DNA of 64,000 bases. It comes from Streptomyces sp. NBC_00223 (GTDB lineage Bacteria > Actinomycetota > Actinomycetes > Streptomycetales > Streptomycetaceae). Of the stretch, positions 8,814 to 17,019 are shown in pieces. The notes beneath the pieces are model-generated. The model was not told the DNA's origin, ran no database searches, and saw only the letters and a list, made by a program, of their open reading frames with translations. The DNA is taken from NCBI RefSeq assembly GCF_036199905.1, contig NZ_CP108109.1, positions 5,021,501 to 5,085,500 on the forward strand. The letters run 5' to 3'. Each line of letters begins with the position of its first letter. Positions within the stretch are counted from its first letter, which is position 1. Made by a program: the position numbers and the translations under genes.

Positions 8814-9779
8814 GTGCGGTATCGAACACTGGGACGAAGCGGGCTTTCCGTCTCCGAGATCGGTTACGGAGCCTGGGGAATCGGCGAGTCCGCCTGGATC
8901 GGGGCCAGCGAGGACGAGTCGCTGCGCGCCCTGCACCGGGCGCTCGACCTCGGGGTGAACTTCATCGACACCGCCCGCGGCTACGGCGAGAGCGAGCGGA
9001 TCGTCGGCAAGGCCGTACGGGAGCGGCCGGCCGGTGAGGTGCTGGTGGCCACCAAGGTGCCGCCGCGCAACGGGAAGTGGCCCGCGCCCGACGGCCTCGA
9101 CCCGGCGGAGACCTTCCCCGGCGACCACATCCGGCAGAGCGTCGAGACGAGCCTGCGGGCGAGCGGGCTCGACCACTTCGATGTGCTCCAGTTCCACGTG
9201 TGGAGCGATGAGTGGGTCGGCCGCGGGGACTGGCTGGAGACGATCGCCGCGCTCAAGGAGGAAGGCAAGATCCGCCTCTTCGGTGTGTCCATCAACGACC
9301 ACCAGCCGGACAACGCGCTCGCCCTGGTCCGCAGCGGCGCGGTGGACAGCGTCCAGGTCATCCACAACATCTTCGACCAGGCCCCGGCCGACGCGCTCTT
9401 CCCCGCCTGCCAGGAGCACGGCGTCGGCGTCATCGTCCGGGTGGCGCTGGACGAGGGCGGTCTGACCGGAGCGGTCACCGCCGGGACGACCTTCCCCGAG
9501 GGCGACTTCCGCAACAACTACTTCAAGGGCGACCGGCCCGCCGAGGTCGAGCGCCATGCGGACGCGATCACCGCCGAACTCGGCATCGCCCGCGAGGAAC
9601 TGGCCGAGACCGCCCTGCGCTTCGTGCTGAGCGCCCCGGCCGTCTCCACGGTCATCCCCGGCATGCGCAGCGTCCGCAACGCCGAGCGCAACGCCGCCGT
9701 CAGCGACGGGCGCCTGCTCGACGCCGACCGGCTGGCCCTGCTCGCCAAGCACCGCTGGCAGCGCAACTTCTACAGCTGA
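8814..9779 (+). CDS. Aldo/keto reductase
   Basis: NADPH-dependent oxidoreductase of the AKR superfamily (TIM barrel), 321 residues, substrate unknown. Family marks in order: N-terminal RTLGRSGLSVSEIG, the DTARGYG segment carrying the catalytic Asp and Tyr, Lys in ATKVP, His in FHVWSDEW, and a C-terminal SAPAVSTVIPGMR cofactor-binding region. The frame is open back through the tRNA-Tyr, but the GTG at 8814 just after GAGGAGGA (8803-8810) starts the AKR-type N terminus. A convergent hairpin terminator follows. Confidence 0.88.
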   Translation: MRYRTLGRSGLSVSEIGYGAWGIGESAWIGASEDESLRALHRALDLGVNFIDTARGYGESERIVGKAVRERPAGEVLVATKVPPRNGKWPAPDGLDPAETFPGDHIRQSVETSLRASGLDHFDVLQFHVWSDEWVGRGDWLETIAALKEEGKIRLFGVSINDHQPDNALALVRSGAVDSVQVIHNIFDQAPADALFPACQEHGVGVIVRVALDEGGLTGAVTAGTTFPEGDFRNNYFKGDRPAEVERHADAITAELGIAREELAETALRFVLSAPAVSTVIPGMRSVRNAERNAAVSDGRLLDADRLALLAKHRWQRNFYS

Positions 9780-9808
9780 CGTCCAGGCGTCGTCCTGGGG
9801 TCCCGACA

Positions 9809-9835
9809 GCCCGCGCCGCGTCCGGCGGCGCGGGC
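9809..9835. terminator. Bidirectional hairpin terminator between convergent genes
   Basis: Perfect 11-bp stem (GCCCGCGCCGC with its complement) and a 5-base loop, placed between the convergent aldo/keto reductase (ends 9779) and the SDR gene (ends 9869). No clear T-run, as is common for Streptomyces terminators. Confidence 0.6.
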
Positions 9836-9868
9836 CGTCAGCCGTACGTCACAAAGCCCGCGAGCCTC

Positions 9869-10531
9869 TCAGCCCCGCGCCACCGCGCCCACCGCTTCCC
9901 GTACCGCCGTACCGCCGGAGATCAGCTCCAGCGTCAGTCCGGCCGTCCCCGGCTCGTCCAGCAGCGCCACCAGCGTCGTCGCCACGTCCTCGCGCGGGAC
10001 GGAACCGCGCCCGGTGGACGTGGCGGAAAGGGCGATCCGGTCGGTCGGGTCGGCGTCGGTCAGGGCGCCGGGGCGCACGATCGTCCAGTCCAGGCCCGTA
10101 CGCGCGCGGATCGCGTCGTCGGCCGCGCCCTTCGCGCGCAGATAGGCCGTGAAGACCGGGTCCGAGCCCTCGGCCTGGGCGTTCGCGCCCATGGAGGAGA
10201 TCACGAGGAACCGGCGTACGCCCGCGCGCTCGGCGGCGTCCGCGAGCAGGACGGCGGCCGCGTGGTCGACCGTCTGCTTGCGCTCGGTGCCGCTGCCCGC
10301 ACCCGCGCCGGCCGCGAAGACGGCCGCGTCGGCGCCGCGCAGCACCCCGGCCACCTCGTCCACCGTCGCCGACTCCAGGTCCAGGACGACCGGCTCGGCG
10401 CCCAGCGCCCGCAGGTCGTCGGCCTGGGCGGGGTTGCGGATCAGCCCCACCACGGTGTCCCCGCGGCTGGTGAGCAGCCGCTCCAGCCGCAGCGCGATCT
10501 TCCCGTGTCCACCCGCGATCACCGTACGCAT
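9869..10531 (-). CDS. NAD(P)-binding atypical SDR
   Basis: 220-residue Rossmann-fold protein of the atypical short-chain dehydrogenase / NmrA-like class. The N-terminal dinucleotide motif reads VIAGGHGKIALRL (GxxGxxG type), followed by the acid-ended second strand and the RFLVISSMGA segment near the middle. It lacks the YxxxK catalytic pair of classical SDRs, so it may bind NAD(P) without classical dehydrogenase activity. It follows the amidohydrolase gene on the same strand by 9 bases, so the two probably form an operon. Confidence 0.85.
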   Translation of the reverse strand: MRTVIAGGHGKIALRLERLLTSRGDTVVGLIRNPAQADDLRALGAEPVVLDLESATVDEVAGVLRGADAAVFAAGAGAGSGTERKQTVDHAAAVLLADAAERAGVRRFLVISSMGANAQAEGSDPVFTAYLRAKGAADDAIRARTGLDWTIVRPGALTDADPTDRIALSATSTGRGSVPREDVATTLVALLDEPGTAGLTLELISGGTAVREAVGAVARG

Positions 10532-10540
10532 GGTCCGACG

Positions 10541-11767
10541 TTACGCCTCGCGATGGGACTGCCGTGGGAGGTCGAGGGCGACTTCGCTCGCCGAGTCGCA
10601 GTATTCGCGCACCGCGCTGGTCCGGGAGACCACCCGGCCGCGGTGGATGACGACACGGCTGTACGCCAGCGACAGCACGCCCGCGAGGCTGTCGCCGCGT
10701 ACCGCGAGGAGTTCGGCGGGGAAGCCGGCCTCCACCCGTACCTCCGGAAGGCCCAGCACGGCCCGCGCCTGACCGCTGATCAGACCGTACGACCGCTGCG
10801 GCCCGCACTCGCCGTGCGAGGCCAGCAGGAAGGCCGCCTCCAGCGGGTCGCCGCGCCCGACCGGGTTGGAGAGGTCGCCGAGCGCGCCGCTGCCCGCGGC
10901 GACGCGTACCCCGGCCGCGCGGAGGCGGCGCACGGGGGCGACGCCGCCCCGGTCGATCAGCCCGCAGCCGCCCTGCGGGAGGGCGACCACGGAGATCCCG
11001 GCGGCCGCCAGCCGTTCCGCGGTACGGGCCACCGCGTCGGGGCCCAGCGTGCCGAGCCGGTGGCAGGGGCCGAGGGTGACCCCGGGCCGCAGCCCCCCGG
11101 CCATCGCGGCCAGCCGGGCCAGTCGCGCGGCGTCACCGGCGGCGGTGTGCAGATCGACCGGCAGCCCGAACTCGGCGGCCGTCGTCAGCACGGCCTCCAC
11201 ATATCCGCTCGGGTCGGGGTCGAGGTCCGGGCAGCCGCCGACCACCGCGGCGCCCATCTTGAGCGCGTCCCGCAGCATCGCCAGGCCGTCCGCGCCGGCG
11301 ACGCCGGTCAGCATCCGGGGCACCGCGACGGCCTGCACGTCGATCAGCCCGCGCAGCGCCTGCCGGGCCTGGAGGACGGCCTCCAGGGCGCGCAGCCCCT
11401 GGACGTCGCCGATCCGTACGTGGCTGCGCACGGCGGTGGCGCCGTGGCCGAGCTGGAGCAGCGCGGCCTCGGTGGCCCGGCGCTGTACGTCCTCGGTGTC
11501 GCCTGACGGCGGGCCGCCCGCGGTGAGGGCGAGGTCGAGATGGGCGTGCGGCTCGACGGGCGCGGGCAGCAGCAGATAGCCGCGCAGGTCGACGCGGGTG
11601 CCGTCGGAGGGCCGGGCGGCCGGGGCGGCGAGGCTGCCCGCGGTGCCGACGGCCTCGATCCGCGCGCCGCTCAGCCGTACGTCGACGGTCCGGCCGTCGG
11701 TCAGCCGGGCGCCGCACAGCAGCAGGGTGGCGGTCTCCGCGGCGGTGCCGCGGGGGCTGTCGGTCAT
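10541..11767 (-). CDS. Amidohydrolase family protein (cytosine-deaminase-like)
   Basis: 408-residue metal-dependent hydrolase with the composite fold of the amidohydrolase superfamily. The first metal motif is EPHAHLDLAL (HxH) near residue 70; a later histidine occurs in VDLHTAAGD and another in GPCHRLG, in the order seen in CodA-like deaminases. The final acidic metal ligand region reads SGALGDLSNPVGRGD, unlike the usual cytosine deaminase segment, so the substrate is uncertain. Start ATG at 11767 has GGAGGAG about 4 bases upstream. Likely operon with the SDR gene downstream. Confidence 0.8.
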   Translation of the reverse strand: MTDSPRGTAAETATLLLCGARLTDGRTVDVRLSGARIEAVGTAGSLAAPAARPSDGTRVDLRGYLLLPAPVEPHAHLDLALTAGGPPSGDTEDVQRRATEAALLQLGHGATAVRSHVRIGDVQGLRALEAVLQARQALRGLIDVQAVAVPRMLTGVAGADGLAMLRDALKMGAAVVGGCPDLDPDPSGYVEAVLTTAAEFGLPVDLHTAAGDAARLARLAAMAGGLRPGVTLGPCHRLGTLGPDAVARTAERLAAAGISVVALPQGGCGLIDRGGVAPVRRLRAAGVRVAAGSGALGDLSNPVGRGDPLEAAFLLASHGECGPQRSYGLISGQARAVLGLPEVRVEAGFPAELLAVRGDSLAGVLSLAYSRVVIHRGRVVSRTSAVREYCDSASEVALDLPRQSHREA

Positions 11768-11944
11768 CGCGCTCCTCCGGTGCGGGCCTGGCGGGCGGTG
11801 GGAGGCAGGATCACGGGCGACGGGGTCGGGGGTCCGAGCCTAGGGGTCGGCGCGGCGCACGCTCGGCAGGAGGGCATTAGTCGTACTGGTGAGGGTCGTG
11901 GGGAAGGTGTCCGCGGGGCCCGATGTGCCCTGGGGGATACGGAT

Positions 11945-11973
11945 TTCACGTATCGCCGCGGACCGTGTAATGT
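11945..11973 (+). promoter_or_regulatory. Putative promoter of tRNA-Thr/tRNA-Met
   Basis: TTCACG (11945-11950), a 17-base spacer and TAATGT (11968-11973), placing the start a few bases before the tRNA-Thr 5' end at 11985. Read by eye only. Confidence 0.45.
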
Positions 11974-11984
11974 CTTCCTCGCTC

Positions 11985-12057
11985 GCCCCAATAGCTCAGT
12001 CGGTAGAGCGTCTCCATGGTAAGGAGAAGGTCTACGGTTCGATTCCGTATTGGGGCT
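11985..12057 (+). tRNA. tRNA-Thr (anticodon GGT)
   Basis: 73-nt tRNA. Acceptor GCCCCAA pairs with TTGGGGC, discriminator T. Anticodon stem TCTCC/GGAGA encloses the loop ATGGTAA, giving GGT, which reads ACC. T arm contains GGTTCGATTCC. No encoded CCA. Confidence 0.95.
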
Positions 12058-12104
12058 CTGATGGATCGGTTCCCCGCCTTTGTCGGCGGGGGCCAGTTCG
12101 TCGC

Positions 12105-12177
12105 AGCGGCGTAGCTCAGTCGGTAGAGCAAGCGGCTCATAATCGCTGTGTCACCGGTTCAAGTCCGGTCGCCGCTA
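12105..12177 (+). tRNA. tRNA-Met (anticodon CAT)
   Basis: 73-nt tRNA. Acceptor AGCGGCG pairs with CGCCGCT, discriminator A. Loop CTCATAA gives anticodon CAT. The first base pair A-T makes this an elongator rather than the initiator tRNA, whose first pair is mismatched. Lies 47 bases after tRNA-Thr in a probable common transcript that leads into rpmG. Confidence 0.93.
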
Positions 12178-12185
12178 CTCTACGT

Positions 12186-12217
12186 AGCCGATTGCGGGAT
12201 CGGTCCCTCGATCGGCT
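12186..12217 (+). terminator. Hairpin after the tRNA pair, before rpmG
   Basis: Inverted repeat AGCCGAT ... ATCGGCT (7-bp arms, 18-base loop region) between tRNA-Met and rpmG, followed by the TA-rich TACTATTCCTATG. It could end the tRNA transcript or belong to the rpmG promoter region. Confidence 0.4.
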
Positions 12218-12260
12218 ACTATTCCTATGTTCATAACCCCGTTCGTCAAGGAGCACTCAC

Positions 12261-12425
12261 GTGGCCGCCACCGACGTCCGCCCGAAGATCACGCTGGCCT
12301 GCGTGGAGTGCAAGGAGCGGAACTACATCACCAAGAAGAACCGGCGTAACGACCCGGACCGTCTTGAGATGAAGAAGCACTGCCCGCGTTGCAACGCGCA
12401 CACCGCGCACCGCGAGACGCGCTGA
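12261..12425 (+). CDS. rpmG: 50S ribosomal protein L33
   Basis: 54-residue large-subunit ribosomal protein. GTG start with AAGGAG at 12248-12253. It is the zinc-binding (C+) form: a CVEC pair near residue 15 and a CPRC pair near residue 42, flanking the basic KKNRRN segment. Position between tRNA genes and the MaoC pair is typical of Streptomyces. Too short for many gene finders but unmistakable. Confidence 0.96.
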   Translation: MAATDVRPKITLACVECKERNYITKKNRRNDPDRLEMKKHCPRCNAHTAHRETR

Positions 12426-12581
12426 CGCTCTGTAGTCCACGCCACCGTACGTCACCAGACGTACACGGCAGGCCGTAGCATCCCCGCACGATCCGTAACA
12501 TCATCGCGAGGCTGTCCCCGTGTCATCACTGGGGGACGGCCTCGTGGCATATTTCGACGTTCATGTACCCGGAGGTTGCCG

Positions 12582-13172
12582 ATGGCTCTGGACCAGTCCT
12601 TCGTGGGGCGGACTTATCCGCCCGAGCCCGCCTATGAGGTCGGCCGGGAGAAGATCCGCGAATTCGCCGAGGCGATCGGCGACGGCAGTCCCGTGTACAC
12701 CGACCCGGAGGCGGCCAAGGCGCTCGGTTACCCGGATGTGATCGCTCCGCCGACCTTCGCCTTCATGCTCACCTACCGGGCGGCGGGCGCGGTCCTGATG
12801 GACCCCGAACTCGGTCTCGACTACAGCCGCATGGTGCACGGCGACCAGTCGTTCGCGTACAAGCGTCCGGTACGGGCCGGCGACCGGCTCTCGGTCACCT
12901 CGACGATCGAGGCGATCAAGTCGATGGCGGGCAACGAGATCCTGGACATCCGCGGCGAGGTCCACGAGGCGTCGGGCGAGCACGTGGTGACGACGTGGAT
13001 GAAGCTGGTCGTACGACCCGCCGAAGACCCGGCGGACAGCCCGGCGGCGGAGAACCCGGCGGCGGAGAACCCGGCGGACGAGTCCAGGGCTCCGGCGGAA
13101 ACGGCACCGGAAGCAGCACCGGAACCGGTAGCGGCAGCGGCGAAGAGCGACACGGCGGGCGGGGAGGCGTGA
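12582..13172 (+). CDS. MaoC family dehydratase, partner (non-catalytic) subunit
   Basis: 196-residue hot-dog fold protein with the FAS1-like MaoC dehydratase N-terminal domain (about 1-150). In the position of the catalytic Asp-His motif it reads GDGSPVYTDPEAA and DVIAPPTF, so the catalytic histidine is absent; such subunits pair with a catalytic MaoC protein, which is the next gene. ATG at 12582 has GGAGG 6 bases upstream; a TTG at 12576 is too close to it. Residues beyond about 150 form a Pro/Ala/Glu-rich tail with an exact AAENP repeat. The TGA overlaps the next ATG. Confidence 0.9.
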   Translation: MALDQSFVGRTYPPEPAYEVGREKIREFAEAIGDGSPVYTDPEAAKALGYPDVIAPPTFAFMLTYRAAGAVLMDPELGLDYSRMVHGDQSFAYKRPVRAGDRLSVTSTIEAIKSMAGNEILDIRGEVHEASGEHVVTTWMKLVVRPAEDPADSPAAENPAAENPADESRAPAETAPEAAPEPVAAAAKSDTAGGEA

Positions 13173-13600
13173 TGGCGGCGAAGATCGCTTACGAGGACGT
13201 CGAGGTCGGCACCGAACTGCCCGCGGGCAGCTTCCCGGTGACAAGGGCCACGCTGATCCGCTACGCGGGCGCGTCCGGCGACTTCAACCCGATCCACTGG
13301 AACGAGAAGTTCGCCCGCGAGGTCGGTCTGCCGGATGTGATCGCCCACGGCATGTTCACCATGGCCTCGGCGATCCGGGTCGTCACCGACTGGACCGGCG
13401 ACCCCTCGGCGGTGGTCGAGTACGGCGTGCGGTTCACCAAGCCGGTCGTCGTCCCCAATGACGACAAGGGCGCGCTCATCGAGGTGACCGCGAAGGTCGG
13501 CGCGAAGCTGGAGGACGGCCGGGTCCGGGTCGACCTCACGGCGACCTCCGCGGGCCAGAAGGTGCTCGGCAAGTCCCGCGCGGTGGTCCAGCTCGGCTGA
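13172..13600 (+). CDS. MaoC family dehydratase, catalytic subunit
   Basis: 142-residue R-specific hydratase/dehydratase. It carries the hydratase-2 motif GDFNPIHWNE followed by DVIAHGMF, with the catalytic Asp and His intact. Together with the preceding gene it resembles the two-subunit (3R)-hydroxyacyl dehydratases of actinobacteria such as mycobacterial HadAB, which act on thioester-bound acyl chains. Starts by one-base overlap with the upstream partner, with GGGGAGG about 4 bases upstream. Whether it acts on acyl-ACP or acyl-CoA cannot be told from sequence. Confidence 0.92.
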   Translation: MAAKIAYEDVEVGTELPAGSFPVTRATLIRYAGASGDFNPIHWNEKFAREVGLPDVIAHGMFTMASAIRVVTDWTGDPSAVVEYGVRFTKPVVVPNDDKGALIEVTAKVGAKLEDGRVRVDLTATSAGQKVLGKSRAVVQLG

Positions 13601-13781
13601 GGCCAGGGCTGCGGTACGGCTCGGCCGATGCCCGCGCGGCGGCTGGGACACCAGTGGCGGCAGGGGCACGGCAGGCGATGGCGGACCCCGGCGAGGGCGT
13701 CCGCTCCGCCGGTGGTCCAGTGCCGGAAAATGTCCCTGAACTCGCCCTGACCTGGGCCAACGCCCTTGTTCTGGAACGGAT

Positions 13782-13810
13782 TTGGCGGGTGTGGGGCCCT
13801 CCGGTATGGT
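13782..13810 (+). promoter_or_regulatory. Putative promoter giving a leaderless NRPS-cluster mRNA
   Basis: TTGGCG (13782-13787), exactly 17 bases, then TATGGT (13805-13810). Transcription would start about 13817-13818, at the ATG of the condensation gene, and no Shine-Dalgarno precedes that ATG. This is consistent with a leaderless transcript. Inferred by eye. Confidence 0.4.
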
Positions 13811-13817
13811 CCCCGGC

Positions 13818-15305
13818 ATGGTGACCGCTCCTGCCGAAGGCGTGTCGAGAGCGCAGTCAGCCGTGCCCGCCGAGTACCTCGCGGATCAGGGGGCGGGACA
13901 CGGTGGCGCCGTGCGGAGCAGGTCCCGAGTCGCGCTGGAGTTCGCGGGCGGCCGTACTGGAACCGCCTCGCTCACCTGGGGTCAGCGGGCCATCTGGCGG
14001 GCGATCGAGCGGACCCGGCCGGGCGACCACTACTTCAACTCCAGCCGTACGCTGCGGCTCGACGGCAATCGGGCGTTCACCGTGCCGCAGGTGCTGGCCG
14101 CGCTGCGACAGGTGGTCGAGCGGCACGAGGCCCTGCGCACCCGGCTGGTCCCGGGCGCGGACGAACCCCGTCAACAGCTGTACGCGGCGGGGGAGATGAC
14201 CGTCGACCTGGTGGGGACCGGGACGCCGGGTCCGGCCGCCGACAAGGACAACGACACCGTCGCGGCGGTTGCTCAGCGCCTGGCTGCTCTCTACTGCGCC
14301 CGCGGCTACGACTACACCGACGCGTGGCCGGTCCGGATCGGCATCGTGGCCGGCGCCGACAACCTGCCGCGCGCGGTGGTGATGGGCTTCTGCCATGTCG
14401 CCACCGACTACACGGGCAGCGGTGTGGTGATGCGCGACCTGGCCGCCGCGCTGGACGGCACATTGGCCCCCGCGCCCGGCGCCGTGCAGCCGCTGGACCT
14501 CGCCCGTCACCAGGAGTCGCCCGACGGACGGCGGAGAGCCGAGGCGTCGGCCCGCTGGTGGGAGCGCTCCCATCAGCGTATCCCCGTCTCCATGTTCGAG
14601 AAGGAGCACTTCGCTCCGGAGCAACCCCGCTTCCAGCGCCTTGAGTTGATCTCCCCGGCGCTGGCGAAGGCGCTGCCCGGGGTCGCCGCCCGGGCGTCGG
14701 TGAGTACGGCCACCACGCTGATCGCCGCCTCTGCCGCCGCACTGCGGGAGTTGACGGGACATCGGATCTGCGCGCTGCTGGCGATCAGCGGCAACCGGGT
14801 GGGCGCCACGGTCCGGGAAATGGTCAGCACGCTCTCCATGGAGGCCCTGCTGGTGGTCGAGGTGGACGGCGCCGACACCTTCGACGAGCTCCAGCGCCGG
14901 GCGGGCCGGGCCACGCTGGCCGGTTACCGGCACGGGGACTACGACGAGCGCGACCGGGAGCGCGTCGTCGCGGCGGAGTCGGCGGTACGCGGCGCGCCGG
15001 TCCACCCGTACTGCTGTGTCAACGACCTTCGGACCGAACGCCGGGGCCCGGGCGCCGCGACCCGGGAACGGGCGCGTCCGCGCGAGCTGCTGGACAGGAC
15101 GCGACTGCGGCCGCTGTCGCCGCTGGAACGGCTGGGATGCCGTTTCTGTCTGCACATCGCGGACGCGCCCGGGGGTCTGTCCCTCCAGGTCACGGCGGAC
15201 ACCGGCTATCTGCCGGTCAAGGGCATGCGGGACTTCGCACTCGGGGTCGAGCGCCTGGTCGTGTCGGCCGCCGACGGCGATGTGGCCCTGTCCGCGCCGC
15301 TCTGA
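13818..15305 (+). CDS. Stand-alone NRPS condensation-domain protein
   Basis: 495-residue protein made only of a condensation (C) domain, which joins a carrier-bound acyl group to an amine. The active-site motif appears as CHVATDY: His193 and Asp197 of the HHxxxDG pattern are kept, but the first His is Cys and the Gly is Tyr. N-terminal LTWGQRAIWRAIE matches the C1 core motif. Start options are ATG 13806, ATG 13818 and GTG 13821; 13818 fits the leaderless promoter. It opens the NRPS operon. As no thioesterase is encoded, it may perform release or an extra condensation; this is inference. Confidence 0.85.
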   Translation: MVTAPAEGVSRAQSAVPAEYLADQGAGHGGAVRSRSRVALEFAGGRTGTASLTWGQRAIWRAIERTRPGDHYFNSSRTLRLDGNRAFTVPQVLAALRQVVERHEALRTRLVPGADEPRQQLYAAGEMTVDLVGTGTPGPAADKDNDTVAAVAQRLAALYCARGYDYTDAWPVRIGIVAGADNLPRAVVMGFCHVATDYTGSGVVMRDLAAALDGTLAPAPGAVQPLDLARHQESPDGRRRAEASARWWERSHQRIPVSMFEKEHFAPEQPRFQRLELISPALAKALPGVAARASVSTATTLIAASAAALRELTGHRICALLAISGNRVGATVREMVSTLSMEALLVVEVDGADTFDELQRRAGRATLAGYRHGDYDERDRERVVAAESAVRGAPVHPYCCVNDLRTERRGPGAATRERARPRELLDRTRLRPLSPLERLGCRFCLHIADAPGGLSLQVTADTGYLPVKGMRDFALGVERLVVSAADGDVALSAPL

Positions 15306-15385
15306 CGGCGGGCCCGGGTCGGGACGGAACCGCGCAAGACGAACGCTTGGCTGATGCGGGTTGTGCATGAGGGGGCATCACAGCT

Positions 15386-16870
15386 GTGAGTACGACTGTC
15401 GTCGCCGGGATCACGCTCGGCGACCTTCTGCGGGACCGCGTCCGCGCGCAGCCCGACCGGATCGCCCTGTGCTCCGACACGGGAGCCCAACTGGGCTTCT
15501 CCGACTGGTGGGAGCGCTCCCAAAGGGTGGCTGGCGCGCTTCTGGCCAAGGGTGTACACGCCGGGGACCGGGTGGCGCTCGTCTTCGGCACCCGGGACTG
15601 GCTCGACTACGCCGTCGCCTATTGCGGGACCCTGCTCGCGGGCGCGGTGGCCGTACCGGTCTCCGACGGCCAGCCCGCGGAGGCCGTCGCCTACGTACTC
15701 GACCACAGCGGCGCGTCCGCGGTGCTGCTCGGCCGGCACGCGCGGGTCTCCGGCGGCGGGCGCTGGGCGCTGCCGCTCGCCGAACTGGAAGCCGGCCGCG
15801 GCGTGGACGAGTTGCCGTGCGTCCGCCCCGAGGATCTGGCCCAGGTGCTCTACACCTCGGGAACCACCGGGCGCCCCAAGGGAGTTGCCGCCACCCACGC
15901 CAATCTCACCTACGGTCTGCGGACCGGCCTCAAGCACCGCCCGCTGGCGCACTCCGCGCACTTTCTGCACACCTTCCCCGTCGGCACCAACGCCGGGCAG
16001 AACATGCTGCTCAACGCGGTGTACGCGCACCCGGCCGCCCTGGTCGCGGGCCGCTTCACACCCGGCAGGTTCGCCCGCCTGATCGAGCAGCGGCAGGTCG
16101 GCAGCGTCTTCCTGGTCCCCGCGATGGCCGCCGAACTCCTCAACTCCGGCGCCCACACCCGCCACGACCTGTCCTGCGTACGGCTGCTCGGCTCGACGGC
16201 CGCCGCGCTGCCGCCCGCGCTCGCCGCCCGGCTCGCGGCCGCCTTCCCCCGGGCCACCCTGGTCAACTACTACACCTCCACCGAGGCCGCGCCCGCGCAG
16301 ACCGCGATGGTCTACGACCCGCGCAGGCCCGACGCTCTCGGCCGCGCGGTCCGGGGAGCGGTCCGGGTCGCGGGCCCCGACGGGCGGGCGCTGCCGGCCG
16401 GCGAGGTGGGTCTTGTGCTGCTGCGGACGCCGGGCGCGCAGCGCAGTTACTACCGCGACCGGCAGGCCGGGCTCGGGGTCTTCGCGCCCGGCTGGGTGCG
16501 GATGGGCGACGTCGGCTATCTGGACGAGGAGGGCTATCTGCACCTGGTCGACCGGGAGAGCGACATCATCAAGTCGGGGGCCTTCAAGGTCTCGACGCTC
16601 CAGGTCGAGGCGGCGCTGCTCGAACACGCCGATGTCCTGGAGGCGGCGGTCGTCGGGCTGCCGCACCCGGTGCTCGGGCGCAGTGTCGCGGCGGCGGTGG
16701 TGACGCGGAGCGCGCTCGACCCGGCGGCGCTGCGGCGTTTCCTGGCCGACCGGCTGGCCGCGCACGAGATCCCGTCCCGGCTGGTCGCCCTCGACGCCCT
16801 GCCGCGCAACGAGGTGGGCAAGCCGCTGAAGAACCGTGTCCGCGAACTGCTGGAGCGGGCACCGGCGTAG
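15386..16870 (+). CDS. Stand-alone acyl-AMP ligase (adenylation protein)
   Basis: 494-residue ANL-superfamily adenylating enzyme. Core motifs: LYTSGTTGRPKG (P-loop, about 155-166), STEAAPAQ, the GDVGYLDEEG segment, and Lys in NEVGKPLKN near the end. In the substrate pocket the Asp that holds the alpha-amino group in amino-acid A domains is missing: the aligned region reads FPVGTNAG. It should therefore activate a carboxylic acid rather than an alpha-amino acid. It probably loads the free carrier protein encoded two genes downstream. GTG start with GAGGGGG about 10 bases upstream. Could alternatively make a CoA ester. Confidence 0.85.
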   Translation: MSTTVVAGITLGDLLRDRVRAQPDRIALCSDTGAQLGFSDWWERSQRVAGALLAKGVHAGDRVALVFGTRDWLDYAVAYCGTLLAGAVAVPVSDGQPAEAVAYVLDHSGASAVLLGRHARVSGGGRWALPLAELEAGRGVDELPCVRPEDLAQVLYTSGTTGRPKGVAATHANLTYGLRTGLKHRPLAHSAHFLHTFPVGTNAGQNMLLNAVYAHPAALVAGRFTPGRFARLIEQRQVGSVFLVPAMAAELLNSGAHTRHDLSCVRLLGSTAAALPPALAARLAAAFPRATLVNYYTSTEAAPAQTAMVYDPRRPDALGRAVRGAVRVAGPDGRALPAGEVGLVLLRTPGAQRSYYRDRQAGLGVFAPGWVRMGDVGYLDEEGYLHLVDRESDIIKSGAFKVSTLQVEAALLEHADVLEAAVVGLPHPVLGRSVAAAVVTRSALDPAALRRFLADRLAAHEIPSRLVALDALPRNEVGKPLKNRVRELLERAPA

Positions 16871-17019
16871 CGCCGCCGCTTCGGGGGCGTACGTCCTTGG
16901 TCCGGCCGCCGACGGCCGGCCGGCCCCGTCGGTCGCCACCGCCCGCCACCGGCCGTCATGCACCCGCACATGAGCACCGCACGTCCCCGTACCGATCGGC
17001 TCAGCAAGGAGCGTTCAGC

